The translations under genes and the position numbers were made by a program. DNA of 64,000 bases from Eleginops maclovinus. Taxonomy: Eukaryota > Chordata > Actinopteri > Perciformes > Eleginopidae. Shown here one piece after another: positions 52,601 through 64,000 of the stretch. The stretch covers positions 27,107,878 to 27,171,877 of the forward strand of contig NC_086368.1 in the NCBI RefSeq assembly GCF_036324505.1, read 5' to 3'. Positions within the stretch are counted from its first letter, which is position 1, and every line of letters starts with the position of its first letter. The notes under the pieces are model-generated. The model saw only the letters and a list, made by a program, of their open reading frames with translations, was not told the origin of the DNA and ran no database searches.

Positions 52601-53786
52601 TAAAAGTTTCTCGGAGACTAACATAAAACCTCTGCCTCTAACTGTAATGAAGCTTTGTGTCCTTCACTTAGCACCTATTCATCCAGCACCTTAATCAACA
52701 TGGAGCGTTACCTTTGATTCTACCGAGAACTGCACGAAAGAACGGTGCATTGAAAGAACATCTAAGAATATCTCATAGCTCCGAGTCCCAAGTAGGTCAA
52801 ATGAGAAATGAAAAATGCAGCTTTGTCTTTGTGTTACATGGATAAAGTTTCTTCATTGGATTTCTCCGGAACAGGGTGAATATATCAACCCAGTGCTTCT
52901 CATAAGGAGAGACATCAACCAAATATCCCGCCATCGACCCATCTCTCCATCCCTCCCTATTTGATTGAGACTAATGTCAAGACTGTGGGCAGGAGGACAA
53001 ACAAAAAGCCAAAAGGTTAAAAAAAAGTGGAAACCAAATCAATAATGATGACTGACAACATGAAGCGTGAATGATCCTCATTGAAACCTCCCTCAGAATA
53101 AATAATGGAGAGCGGGATAAATCTACTTCACTCCCTTTACCGCTAATGCATTTTTCTCCCTTCTTCTCTTGGTGATAAGTGATTTTGTTTGGTGGGATCC
53201 ATCTGTCTGATAAACAATTTACTACATGCACCAAGACAAAGGGCAAAGAAAAGCGTCAGGAGAAGAAATATTGAGTTGGTACGCGTTTGGTATTTTTGTT
53301 TTAATGAAAGTTGATAAAAGTTTGCACCTTCTAGAACTTTACTTTGTATGGCATTAGTTTACATTTTGTCTGAGGGAGCTTCACGGTGTCAGAGTCGAAG
53401 AACTGCTGGTGTAGCAAACATCAAACCACTTCATCTACAACATTTTTTCAGTGGAATTTGTTCTTTGGAATTCAAGTTCTGATTCATTAGAGTTACCTTG
53501 ACTGAAAAAATGTAGTCGAATGCCATTGGTAAAGTGTGGTCTATCATCAAATAGTCAAATCCTGTTTTCTTACTCATTGATTTAGGAAGAGACAGACAGA
53601 CGGAACATTTCTTCTCTGGTCTGCATATTATTTGTGTTTGCCTTTTACCCTAATTACATTCCTGTTAATTAAGCAAGGGAAACAACCCAGTATGGACCAT
53701 AAATTCAAAACATATTGAGGTTTCCTTGTCTAAAAGTCAACATTTTTTGGAACATGTTTGTGTTTTGATTCCTGTAATAAAATCCA
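49641..53786. other. Intron 1 (inferred), no gene recognised
   Basis: No exon, RNA gene or transposon end was identified. The stretch 51440-51640 is repeat-free and moderately GC-rich, and is a weak candidate for a conserved noncoding element. Confidence 0.45.
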
Positions 53787-54165
53787 CAGTTAACACAAGC
53801 TTGAGAGATTGTCACGTTTTGCTCTAGGACCTAAAATACGTCAGTAAATACCCCACTCGTCAATGTCCGGAAGTTCTATGTGTCATAAAAACGCCGGTTG
53901 CTGACAAATGAACCAAACGAGACTACTTAACGTTATCATGGCAAGCCTACCAGTCCGCCTTTAGCTTAGCGCTGGTGACGGGCAGCCGGTGTGTTTATAG
54001 GTAGCTTTTGCATTTACGCCTCAAATGGTGTTTGTATGTGAAGAGTGTCCTGATGAGCAGGAGAGCCAGCAATCGCAAAATGAAAACTGATATAGTCTTA
54101 ACCTTTATGTTGTAAGCAATCATTTCCTTATTGTCACAACCCGGAACATGATACAATAATGGTCG
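53787..54165 (+). repeat. Dispersed repeat family B, copy 2
   Basis: Ordered matches to 3365-3815 on the same strand: GTTAACACAAGCT, AGATTGTCACG, TAAAATACGTCA, AGTCCGCCTTTAGCTTAGCG and a TTTATAG block. It lies about 0.7 kb before the first supported coding exon. Confidence 0.7.
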
Positions 54166-54885
54166 GGATAAGCACTCATTGGACGTTTTAAGGGAAAATG
54201 CAGATTCAGATGATAGCTCTCTGGTTCAAACTCTGACTATAAAAGCTATTAAAAATGGGCACCAAACACCCAAATGTGTTGGACTGCAATAGAACCCTAA
54301 CCCATAAACTGCATTAAGTTTCATCTAATGTTATTTGACACTGTTGGCCAAGTTTTACAAATGTAATTTTCTAGTTCTAAATCGATGGCAATAGTTCCTG
54401 GCATCACGGTCCATGGTGTTGTTGTGAAGCGTTTTGAATGAAGTGTGTTTTTTGTATTCCCTGTGATATACAGCGGACTGTACATTAATACATCACACAT
54501 TAAGTTAATACGTTGAACTAACAGTTTTTTTTCAGACAGCTTAGCGTTACTTTTGGCAGGCTGCTTCGCTCATCTGTTGCTGCTGCTGCAAGCACCTTTT
54601 TTTTTCCCCTTCTATTTTATTTTTCTAATGCTTGACTTGCTCCCGGGAGAGATAGTGTTGCAGCGATATGTATACACTAAATATCAGCACCCCGGTATCA
54701 GCTGCAAGCTGGCCCTTCGGCATGGGATCTTGGCTCAGCTTATTTGGTTCGATGAATTATTAATGGTTCACCGATTTTCCACGAGTTCCAGCATGTTTTT
54801 CTTTTTCTTTCCAGAAGGCTTGTCGTAGATGGCATCTCCTCATCCCCACATACTGTAATTCATTGGCCTCTGCTTTTTCTTCCAG
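54166..54885. other. End of inferred intron 1
   Basis: The sequence becomes pyrimidine-rich toward the acceptors at 54814 and 54885. The frame 54553-54828 has no recognisable domain. Confidence 0.5.
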
Positions 54886-54969
54886 AGCCAAACGGAGAAG
54901 CATCTTCCGGGGAAATATTCTACGCTCTCTGGACTGGATGGGAAGAAGGATAATCTTTGACCTTGGAAA
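54886..54969 (+). other. cntn4: 5' UTR part of the first coding exon (inferred)
   Basis: The 84 bases before the start codon follow a convincing acceptor (TGCTTTTTCTTCCAG, ending at 54885). The stretch is not repeat-like. This supports a spliced 5' leader, with the transcript's first exon further upstream. A second possible acceptor (TTTTTCTTTCCAG, ending at 54814) would lengthen the leader by 71 bases. RNA evidence would be needed to choose between them. Confidence 0.6.
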
Positions 54970-54973
54970 ATGA
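54938..54973 (+). promoter_or_regulatory. Short upstream ORF overlapping the contactin start codon
   Basis: An ATG at 54938 opens an 11-codon reading frame (MGRRIIFDLGK) that stops at TGA 54971-54973. That stop overlaps the main ATG (54970-54972) in the arrangement ATGA. The upstream ATG has T at -3 and G at +4, a weaker context than the main start, which has A at -3. In eukaryotic mRNAs such overlap can restrict or couple initiation. The overlap is read directly; the regulatory role is inference. Confidence 0.45.
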
Positions 54974-55030
54974 AGATGTTGTTGCCATGGGAACTGTTAA
55001 TCCTTCTGTTACTCAAAGAGTGCCTGGCTG
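54970..55030 (+). CDS. cntn4: Contactin coding exon 1: start codon and signal peptide
   Basis: This exon encodes the first 20 residues plus one base of the next codon. The peptide begins MKMLLPWELLILLLLKECLA: a short basic start, a leucine-rich hydrophobic core and a small-residue end, which is a textbook secretory signal peptide. The PWELL motif and the CLA end resemble my recollection of human CNTN4 more than CNTN3 or CNTN6. The start has A at -3, an acceptable Kozak context, and another in-frame ATG lies two codons on. The exon ends at a GTGAGA donor (phase 1). Contactins are GPI-anchored neural cell-surface adhesion proteins with six Ig and four FnIII domains, so only the leader is here. 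The contactin assignment is firm from the joined exons; the paralogue (cntn4 rather than cntn3 or cntn6) is tentative. Confidence 0.85.
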
Positions 55031-55379
55031 GTGAGAAGTCAACACTTCATGATACACCTGATATATCTAAGGCTGGGTGTCATTTCAAAATTGACGACAC
55101 CAACACCAATATGAGTATCCTTTATGTGGTAGCAATACCAATGCAGAATAGTGTGGTCTTTTTCTACTTCATGCAACCTGCGTCATGTGGAGGGAAGAAT
55201 TCATGGCCTGAAATGCATCCACCATTATTAAATGGTATTCAATCTTAGGTTAATTTTGATAATGCAATAAAGTTGTTCTAAAATTAAAACTAATATATTT
55301 TACCCTTTTAACCTATTATAGTTAAAGAGAATTTGTCGCATGTTTTGATGGTAATTGTAATTTCAAAAAATAATTTGTA

Positions 55380-56252
<873 letters not shown>

Positions 56253-57501
56253 TAGGATTGAACATATTATGATAGTTGTCTCAAAAGTGATCATACATTT
56301 TTTTATTAGGGGAAAATGTTCTACCAGTTATCGTGTTTTTTATTTCAAAACCATGCAAATCTTTTAATTTCAATGTATTTTTAAAGGATAGGGGATCAGT
56401 TCAGGGAAAAATAAAAGCCACAAAGGCAGACATTTAAATGTAGTGGTGGAGTTTAGGTTGTTTAACAAGATGTAGTTGAAGTGAAACCGCTCTGTGTCAT
56501 TCTAAAGATGAGCTTTTATAGTTCTTTCGTCTCAGCAGTCAGACTGCATTATTTCTTCAGATCAGCTCTGATGTTCATGACTCATTGTTAGACCATGTGA
56601 AGGAAGATAGCACAAGAAGTCACCATCCCTCCTCTTTTCACACCTTCCTGTTTTAATATGAAATTTCACTGCTTTAAGTCCAACTGCTGCCACTAACACC
56701 AAATGTGGTAAGCACTATAAACATCAACAACTCTTTTTGTACGCTAATATATTCTGCACTCCGTTCTCAGCTGCTATACAGCTGCTAAACCCGAGTAACA
56801 CTATCTTTCAGCTCCCTAATTCCTGGAAGAACTACAGCTAAGGAGTCCAAATATCTCCAAGTGTTCTAACTTTATGCCTGAATACTAAAAACGTTTGCAG
56901 CCTCGATGAACTGAGAGTTAGAGATTTAATTTCAGCGGTTACATTTAAGGGATGAACTGTATACTGAACCCAAGCCAGCATTTTACAGTTCATCAAAAGA
57001 AATACATTTAAATTCATTCAGCGTATAGAGTGGGGTCTGTTGTATTGTTATTTATTCTTCTATTCCCATTGATTTAGCATCTCATCGCAAGTCAGCACTT
57101 TCACTGCGGGTATATCTCTGCAGCCTGGAAACACACCACAGGAGAATGCGGGGCTATGCAAATGTCAGCGCGTGCTGTATTGTACATACATATAGCTGCT
57201 ATTGAGCTCACATTTGCATGCATTCCCATGAAAACTGATTTAAAGTCATTTGTATGTGTGTGTGTTTTTGTGTGCTAGCGGTCAGTCCAGTCGGTGTGTT
57301 TACAGGGCAGCAAACACACCATCCACCCGATCATTTCCCAGGTGAAATAGCCCGGCTATTAAAGGCTCATTAATTTGTTTAATTTAAAGGACATCACGGG
57401 CAGGGTAAAAATGAGGCACCTCCCTCAGAGACCGGGGGAAGCGGGGCCCTTACCTGAAGCAAAAACTCCCACTCTCATTAGGATTGTAATGGCGGTGGCC
57501 A

Positions 57502-57524
57502 TGATGATGATGATGATGATGATA
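57502..57524 (+). repeat. Short (GAT)n microsatellite
   Basis: Seven to eight ATG/GAT units. Confidence 0.95.
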
Positions 57525-57766
57525 CGGAAGGGAGCACTCTTTGTGCTATTCAAGGTTAGCAGCAAAAATTAAAAAAGCAAACGATTTTTCAGGAGTGAAA
57601 CCCAGACGTACAGCTCGGCGTATGACACATGATGTTAGAATAACGGCAGTATGTGCGTCTATTGAAGAAATGTTGGATTCCACAGGGGTAATTAGTGCAA
57701 CATCGGTTAATTACTCCTGTGTATTGATCGTTCGGCTGGAGCTAACCAAGTGAAGCTCGAGTGAGC

Positions 57767-57873
<107 letters not shown>

Positions 57874-59037
57874 GAATAGCATACACAGCTTTTGCAGGCT
57901 CTCTGATAATTACATTATGTCCATAGTAAGGCAATACTCTGATATTGCAACTCTCAGGGAAATACCTTAACCATGTTATGCTACGTGCATCGAGATCAAA
58001 ATTAAATATAGCGTAACTCAATTAGCCAGCTAGGTTACTTGACAATCTTTGTAATTAGTGTTGGCATGCAATCACATTTAGACCAGTGTAGGTTTGTATT
58101 GTATGCTGTGCATGTACTGTAAAGTAAGCTAGATTATAAACCCCTCAGCCTAAACAGAAAATCATCCAATCTTAGTTTAGCAATCATACCAAGTACACCA
58201 GGCCTGTCAGGATCTTATTCTTGGCACTCTTAATGGCAAACTATGAGAGAGATTGGAAAATGTTGGCCAAATAGCTTACCAAAAGAACCTAAACAGCGTT
58301 AACTCAAAGGCAAGGAGGAAGCATTTCATTTACTAACTTTATTTAATGAAGAAATATATTGAACAATGTTCTTGTCAGCCTTGATCCATTCAAATACATC
58401 GCAATCTTTTACAAAATGTCTAGAAATCAGCGTAGGAATTATAGCAACTTATCCATATTTATATACTTATATATAAGCAACTTATATTTCAGAAATGTCC
58501 TGATTTTTATTATTTTTTTATGTTCTGTGATTGCAAACAAATGTCGCCTTTAGATAAAAGCTTTGAAGCCAAAATAAATAACAGGTGGGTGGAAATGCAC
58601 TTTTTGCAAACTGATAATGTGCTGTGTGAGTAGGGAAAGCATAAACAGCTGTTGCACCCATCATGAACGGGGAAGTTGTTAAAAAACAAGCATATTTTCC
58701 ACCCCGAAAATAAAATATATAACTGTATTGCACATTATTTCCATGAATAAGCATCCTAAATGTAGAAAAAATACAAAATAACTTCAAGGCTCTTGTTGAA
58801 AGCCCATAGGATAGTGCAGGGTTATCTTTGGTAATTACTCTCTCATCGCATCTGCCTCTTGACATGTGAACAAGAGGGTTTATTAAATGCAGAATCCACT
58901 CAAAGTGCTTCGCTGGCAGCTAATTATATGCATCTAGAGTAACATACAGCTTTCTGAGCACTGAGTGATTTCTTTTTAATTCATTGTCACTTGCTCCCCA
59001 TCATTGTACAGCTTTTTCTTTTTTTACCCCCACACAG

Positions 59038-59161
59038 AGAATATACGCCATGGTCCCGTCTTCACCCAGGAGCCAAGTGACAGTATTTTCCCCCTGAGCA
59101 CTGACGATAAGCAGGTGTTCATTAATTGCAAAGCAAAAGGAAACCCTACTCCTCATTACAG
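59038..59161 (+). CDS. cntn4: Contactin coding exon 2: first half of Ig domain 1
   Basis: The exon follows a pyrimidine-rich acceptor ending CACACAG and stops at a GTAGGT donor. It enters in phase 1 and leaves in phase 2, matching its neighbours exactly. It encodes residues 21-61 and part of 62, containing HGPVFTQEPSDSIFPL and NCKAKGNPTPHYR. The first motif is the conserved mature N-terminus of CNTN3/4/6. The second is the B-strand region of Ig1 with its first disulphide cysteine (residue 51) and the GNP-P-HYR signature of contactins. In the family Ig1-Ig4 form a horseshoe that binds partners in cis and trans. A second AG two bases downstream would break the frame, so 59038 is the supported start. 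The exon could belong to cntn3, but not to an unrelated Ig protein. Confidence 0.93.
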
Positions 59162-59418
59162 GTAGGTGTTTTGCCTGCCCTTTGACCGTATATAAGACGC
59201 AGTGTATGTGAAAATTGTGGTACAAAAGTGCTCTTCTCAGCTGTAAGTGATACCAGGCTGTGTTACTGTATTAGCTTCATTTGCATTTCAATGCAGTCAC
59301 GCAGCAGAACTCAGAGAGTAATTAAGTGTACCCTTGTTGAGTGGTGTCTGGATTCAGTGGTATTCAACGGAAGGATTAATAAATCCTGTGTTTGGTTATG
59401 ATGATTACTTTTCTAAAG

Positions 59419-59594
59419 GTGGAAAATGGATGGGAAAGAAATAAACACAGAGTCCGATCCATACTACGGCCTGGTGGAGGGGAACCTGTTGATCAGTGAT
59501 CCTCACGTCATGGATCATGCAGGAGTGTACCAGTGCATCGCCACCAACACATTTGGGACTGTTGTCAGCAAGGAGGCAAATGTCCAGTTTGCAT
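59419..59594 (+). CDS. cntn4: Contactin coding exon 3: second half of Ig domain 1
   Basis: The exon starts after an acceptor ending TTTTCTAAAG and ends at a GTGAGT donor. The phase-2 entry completes the arginine codon of the preceding exon, and it leaves in phase 1. It encodes the invariant Ig tryptophan (residue 63, in RWKMDGKEI), the strand motif VEGNLLISDP, and the DHAGVYQCIATN segment with the second disulphide cysteine (residue 101). The Ig1 cysteine pair is therefore 51-101 with the core tryptophan at 63, as expected for an I-set/C2 domain. The final FGTVVSKEANVQFA is the highly conserved contactin Ig1 end. The intron to the left is only 257 bp, far shorter than the others. Three parts of the reading, cysteine spacing, splice signals and phases, agree. 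Confidence 0.95.
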
Positions 59595-60944
59595 GTGAGT
59601 CTAAAGTGGTTTCCTTACTGATACTAACATGTACTCATGACACATGCTCCTCTTTGATTTAGTATGACAAAGTATTGATTATAGGCCCGCCACATTTCAG
59701 TTTTAGTTGGTTTCATTTAGCTGACCGTCGGATGACATAAAGTGACCAAGAGCCCAGAACATTTTGAAAAAACAAGCTTTAAAAACGTCTTGATAAATAA
59801 TGGATTACATCTTCCTTTTATTATCTGTATCCACTCATCGAATAATCAACTATCAATTGAGAAATCAAATCATGTACACACGGTGTGTAATGGTGACCTG
59901 TCTTACTCGCCATTTATTTATTTTGTGCATTTTACACAGCACATAAGCAAGCTACCCCATGCTTCCGTCATGTGTAAAACAAATGTTGTATTAGCAGCTT
60001 CAAAATACCAGAGATTACGCCCATGTGTGTGTTAGTTGGGTTATAGATTTATCTTCTCATTTTTACTTATTTTAGGTTTAGGGTTGTTTTTTTGCAGTGT
60101 GGAAACAACATACATGCAGATACTACTGGTTCAACCCTGTAGTCTACAAAAGTACATTCCCATAACACTTAAATGCATTTTCAATCATGCTTATAGAACA
60201 TAGAGATGTCAGTTTTATCAAAGTACATTTTACTAATCAACATTGGCTTCAATCAGCAAAAAACTGACCCATCCATCCACACTGAAACGTAAGAAGAAAT
60301 TACGTTGTCCTGGAAACTTAATTGACCGTGCAGGTTTCTTGTATAGGAACATTATTTTTAGGAGACCATCATCTCAGCAGTTATATTTGCGCTGCTGTAT
60401 TCATATTTATAGCTTTGAACAATCTAGACAACAACAGGCTTCGTCTGAGGAAAGAGCTCTGGGTAGGGCATGAAAAGTAATGTCATTATCGCCATAATGT
60501 ATTTTTCTGTTCACACTCTCTATCCAAGTGCCAATTTCCATGTCTGAAATGACAGTGTTACCTCTTTTACTAGCCCATTAGATTACTTGTACAAAGGAGG
60601 AAGGAAGGCTGTAGTGTGTAAGGTTTCCTACAGCCCAGTTTTGATTTGACCACAGCTGATATTTGCTCAGTCCCCCCAGGGAGTTAGTTGGTATTTCTAA
60701 GACTTTGGGATTGATATGTCTTCCCACTGTTTATTCTCTCACGCCGCACAGCAGCATTTAATTAAAGGTGAAAGAAATCTCTCGCCGCATTTGGTGCACC
60801 CTTTAACAAATCACCTGCGTTCACTGTTATATAATCAGACCGGGGGAGAGTATCTGCAGAATGAAATGCCCTCCCTGGATGTCACCTTTGAGGTATTTCA
60901 GCTGCAAAAGAATGAAAAGTTGTGTTTAATTTTGTTCCCATCAG
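59595..60944 (+). other. cntn4: Contactin intron between coding exons 3 and 4
   Basis: 1.35-kb phase-1 intron. I see only chance frames and no repeat of note. Confidence 0.8.
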
Positions 60945-61040
60945 TTCTGCAGAACTTCAGCATGAAGTCCAGGAACACGGTGTCGGTGAGAGAGGGTCAA
61001 GCCGTGGTTCTTCTGTGCGGGCCTCCACCCCATTACGGAG
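60945..61040 (+). CDS. cntn4: Contactin coding exon 4: Ig1-Ig2 linker and start of Ig domain 2
   Basis: The acceptor ends TTCCCATCAG and the donor is GGTACAC. The exon enters in phase 1 and leaves in phase 1. It encodes residues 121-152, with [19 protein letters not shown] followed by [31 protein letters not shown] is one of the most conserved contactin signatures (CNTN3/4/5/6) and contains the first cysteine of Ig2 (residue 145). The linker holds an N-F-S sequon at residue 124, which I do not recall in human CNTN3 or CNTN4, although I recall a similar NFS in CNTN5. The rest of Ig2, expected to begin with a leucine-serine-tyrosine-alanine-tryptophan-like stretch, was not found between 61041 and 64000 by eye, so the next intron probably exceeds 2.9 kb. 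Confidence 0.94.
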
Positions 61041-64000
61041 GTACACTCCTAACTCTTCTTCATTATCTGCTGTAGTCACACACTCCTGCTTGCCTCAGCA
61101 GTCTTTATTGTTCCTCACTCTGCTGCCTATTATCTCCCTGTAACGCCGCGATGTCTCTTTTGTTTTTATACCTTGCCACCTTCCTCTCTTACTCTCTGAC
61201 ACGTTGCTTTTCCACTCACTCCTCCTTATCTGCCAGACTTTTTATGATCAGCCAGCGCTCTACCTGCCCAGACTCATGCCTTCACATCTATAGTTCATAG
61301 CCTCGCACTTCTTAACCTTGAGCTCACTTTTTCCTCGCCCATATGATCTGTGACCGTGCTGTCATCTATAAAGTCTCTGGTGCTCCACTTCCTGGAACTG
61401 CCACTTTTTTCTCCATGGATGTGGGCAGGTTATCAGTGGGTAATAAAGTCTGCTTGTGGCTGCTGTGGCCAGGGGAGCGTTTATCCCGTGGCACAGCTGC
61501 GAGTCGGCTCATGTGTCTGTGCGCTGCTGATTAGCAGACCCTCAAAGTGGTCCGCACTCCTGCAGCCATTCGGTGCCCACCAGCGCAATTTCACGCTCGC
61601 GCACCAGCCATTCTCAGCTCCCTGTTGCCAGCTGAATCCCCACGGCCACAGGGGAATCCGCTCTTTAGCAATTTTTCCCTCCAGCCTCGCCATCCTTTTA
61701 AAAATCCCTCCCTCTTTATATTTCCCCTCTTTAAACACAGCACATGATGGGATTAAATACAACATGATAATGCTAGCTCGAGGTCAAATTGAAAATGTGT
61801 GCCTTTAATGCCTTGTTGATGCACCACTTGAGGAGCACCTGAGTAAAAGAGGAATCATCTGAAGCTTTTTTGTGCAATCAATACCTTAGTGGTCTGAAAG
61901 GGAGCCGTGCTGAGAGTTAAACTCTTGTCAGAGGACGTTAGATTATATGCCTGCGAGTCCTCTGTTGCTGTGAGACTGCCGCTCTTAAACAGTCCCAGTC
62001 TCTGATAGTTCCTAATCATAATAGGTCTGTCAGTTTCTGCCCTGACTTTTTCCCTGTAATGATATTAATTCACTGTTTTCCCTCAAGGAAGCGAGCAGGG
62101 CTTTATCCAGTCTGCCCAGTCAAAAGGGCTCACTGCAGAATGTCATGTGTCTGATACAGGAGGGCTGCACTAATAGCCTCTGCGCTCCCTGCAGACATCC
62201 CTGCCCTGCTGTCTCCTGCTGTGTCTGTTTTACACATTCTCATCATTCCCCCTCTGTTCTTTATTCTGACACGAATCCTCCTTGTTAGTCTGTGTGACAA
62301 GAGTTAGGGATCGACTAGGATAGATATTGCTTTTCTAAAGGTAGCACCTAGTTTGACCTTTTGACCTGCGGTTGTAAATTCCATTGTTGCTTGGTGTTCC
62401 TAGCTTTGCTTCTTGGTCAAAGATAAGGAAAAAGTGTTTCTGTTTTTCTCATTGTGTACAATTCCCATAAAAAAACAGACCATTACACAAACTGTTAAAC
62501 CTCGGCTTTCAGATCGAAAACAGCGTTGTGTTAAAAGCCATGAGGGGCTGATTTGGCGGAGGCTTGCTGGTTCAGGGACCAGTGAGACAATGAAATAAAA
62601 TCCAGGAGAGCAGGTTTGAGTAATAGATCCATGAGTTTAAAGCCTGGTAAGATGCCAAAACACTGCATAGCAATGTTAAAACACAGAGTTCACAACAAAT
62701 GGCAATCATTTTATTCTCTGCTTCGACAACTGGGAAATAAAAAGCAGAAATGCTTTGCCCACGTTGAAGAATAATCCACTATGAATGTACCTTTACACAT
62801 ACTCATTGCAGGAGGAAGTTGAGGTAGGCAGGTACTTCTATTTCAGGATGAACCTCGTTTTGATGGAGACCTCTGTGTGGTCACCCCCACGCTGAGCAAC
62901 ACAGCGGTGCAATTCAGAATAATAAGGGTGCGCCATTATTTCACACGGTCTGTCTGAACTCAACTTTAGTCCATCTCTGACTTTCTGAATCAATTCCAAG
63001 CAAATTACTTCCTATTGAAGACGTTCGGTTTAGAAAATGAAAGGAAAACTAAAGGTAGGTTTTGGTACATAAGTATATGTACCGTGGACTATTTCTCATG
63101 TTGAGCACTTGTTAGTACCTACTGACTTTCCTCCAGCTGTTTAGATCATTTGTGTAAGCCTTGTTTTTGCATCTGTCCCTTACAGATGAGCTGGGAGTTC
63201 TTGTGGCCGTAGTTAATATGACGGCAGCAAAACAGGAGGTCAAGTGACATATTATAGAGAGCCACAAAGTCTTTATGGAGAGGAAGTCAAAGTCAATGGG
63301 TCAAACAAAAAGGACTTTTATCCAAGAGACTCATATTTGTGTCCTTGTGAAACCAAAAGTCAATCTTGACATTTTTTATTTTACATATGCTAACTTTCGT
63401 AAGTTGATTGAAGTCACATACATGTCATTCTTATCTTGCGTGTGTTACATAAATGAAGTGACAAACTTGCTTATTTTAAATCAAAACCATATAGTTTTCA
63501 TCAACCTGACCAAGTTGTTTTGTTCCCTAATCTTAGTATTCTTCAGTTCACAACGTTAACCGCTTTTTCACTACTTCAAATTTCCATTGTTACTCTCCAA
63601 CGGCCAAAGATCCTTTAGGGAATCGTTGGCAAAGGACCTATTCTGTCCTTTAATTATGAGGATGTGCTGGTCTCTATAATAGCAGCCTATTGTATGACTC
63701 ACGTACACTACAGTGCCAATTTAAATTTGAACAGTGGGACATTTTACCAGTAGAGAATGTTGTGGAGGTGACTGCATACATGTCTTCCAACAAATGTCTC
63801 TTTGGGCGTCTGATACACTGTAAAATTGTACTTGACTTTATCTTGTTGGTCCTAGTAACTTAGTAGCTTGAAGTTTGTGTTTGGATGTCAGTTGGCGAAA
63901 ATATATCTTTCTACATCACTATATCTTGCCAAATTCACTCATCCAGACCAATTCATGAATGATGATGAATGCTGCCCACACAGTTGAAAGAATACTGTAT
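61041..64000 (+). other. cntn4: Contactin intron after coding exon 4, open at window edge
   Basis: The intron starts at GGTACAC. The expected next exon, the remainder of Ig2, should encode a tyrosine-alanine-tryptophan stretch and a Y-T-C motif, and neither was found up to 64000. The overlapping plus-strand frames at 61343-61808 and the minus-strand frame at 61481-61765 show no recognisable domain. Confidence 0.65.

Noticed and set aside
61343..61808. Possible next contactin exon or separate gene in the GC-richer stretch
   Set aside because: None of the frames shows the expected Ig2 sequence (tyrosine-alanine-tryptophan, then Y-T-C) or any other domain.

Overview
This looks like a piece of a teleost fish nuclear genome: very little coding sequence, very long introns, many long (CA/GT)n and (AAT)n microsatellites, tRNA-derived SINEs with fish-type tails, a Tc1-like transposon relic, a hAT-type MITE and an L2/CR1-like LINE fragment. 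I see no prokaryotic genes, operons, CRISPR arrays or intact viral genes.

The one host gene I can support runs left to right and is a contactin, an Ig/FnIII GPI-anchored neural adhesion protein of the CNTN3/4/6 type, tentatively cntn4. Four coding exons join without a frame break into the first 152 residues: signal peptide (54970-55030), first and second halves of Ig1 (59038-59161 and 59419-59594), and the start of Ig2 (60945-61040). Everything downstream of about residue 152 lies beyond the right edge. A non-coding 5' exon is inferred near 8100-8237. It sits in a CpG-enriched stretch and ends in a near-perfect splice donor. If that is right, intron 1 is about 46.6 kb and fills most of the window. 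The main start codon overlaps the stop of an 11-codon upstream ORF.

Layout: 1-8100 is upstream intergenic DNA with dispersed repeats, including an inverted pair at about 1580 and 6970 and a family that recurs at 53.8 kb. 8100-8760 is the putative promoter, first exon and CpG cluster. 8238-54885 is the inferred first intron. It holds a (GT)n tract, a complete hAT MITE (15055-15569), a G-quadruplex/poly-G tract (19.3 kb), SINE copies (23.5, 45.0 and 46.3 kb), a LINE RT fragment (26.5 kb), an internally deleted Tc1-like element with both TIRs (29981-30506), telomere-like repeats (31.4 kb), an (AAT)n tract (39.6 kb) and several members of one dispersed repeat family (27.2, 40.5, 42.5 and 47.5 kb). 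54886-61040 carries the N-terminal exons, with an approximately 870 bp (AAT)n array of higher-order structure in intron 2. 61041-64000 is the next intron, still open at the window edge.

Most long ORFs in the window are translations of microsatellites or chance frames and are not annotated as genes. No wholly new biological system is evident. The points most worth checking are the overlapping uORF/start codon, the 59-bp direct repeats around one SINE, the higher-order AAT array and the repeat pair that brackets the putative promoter plus first intron.
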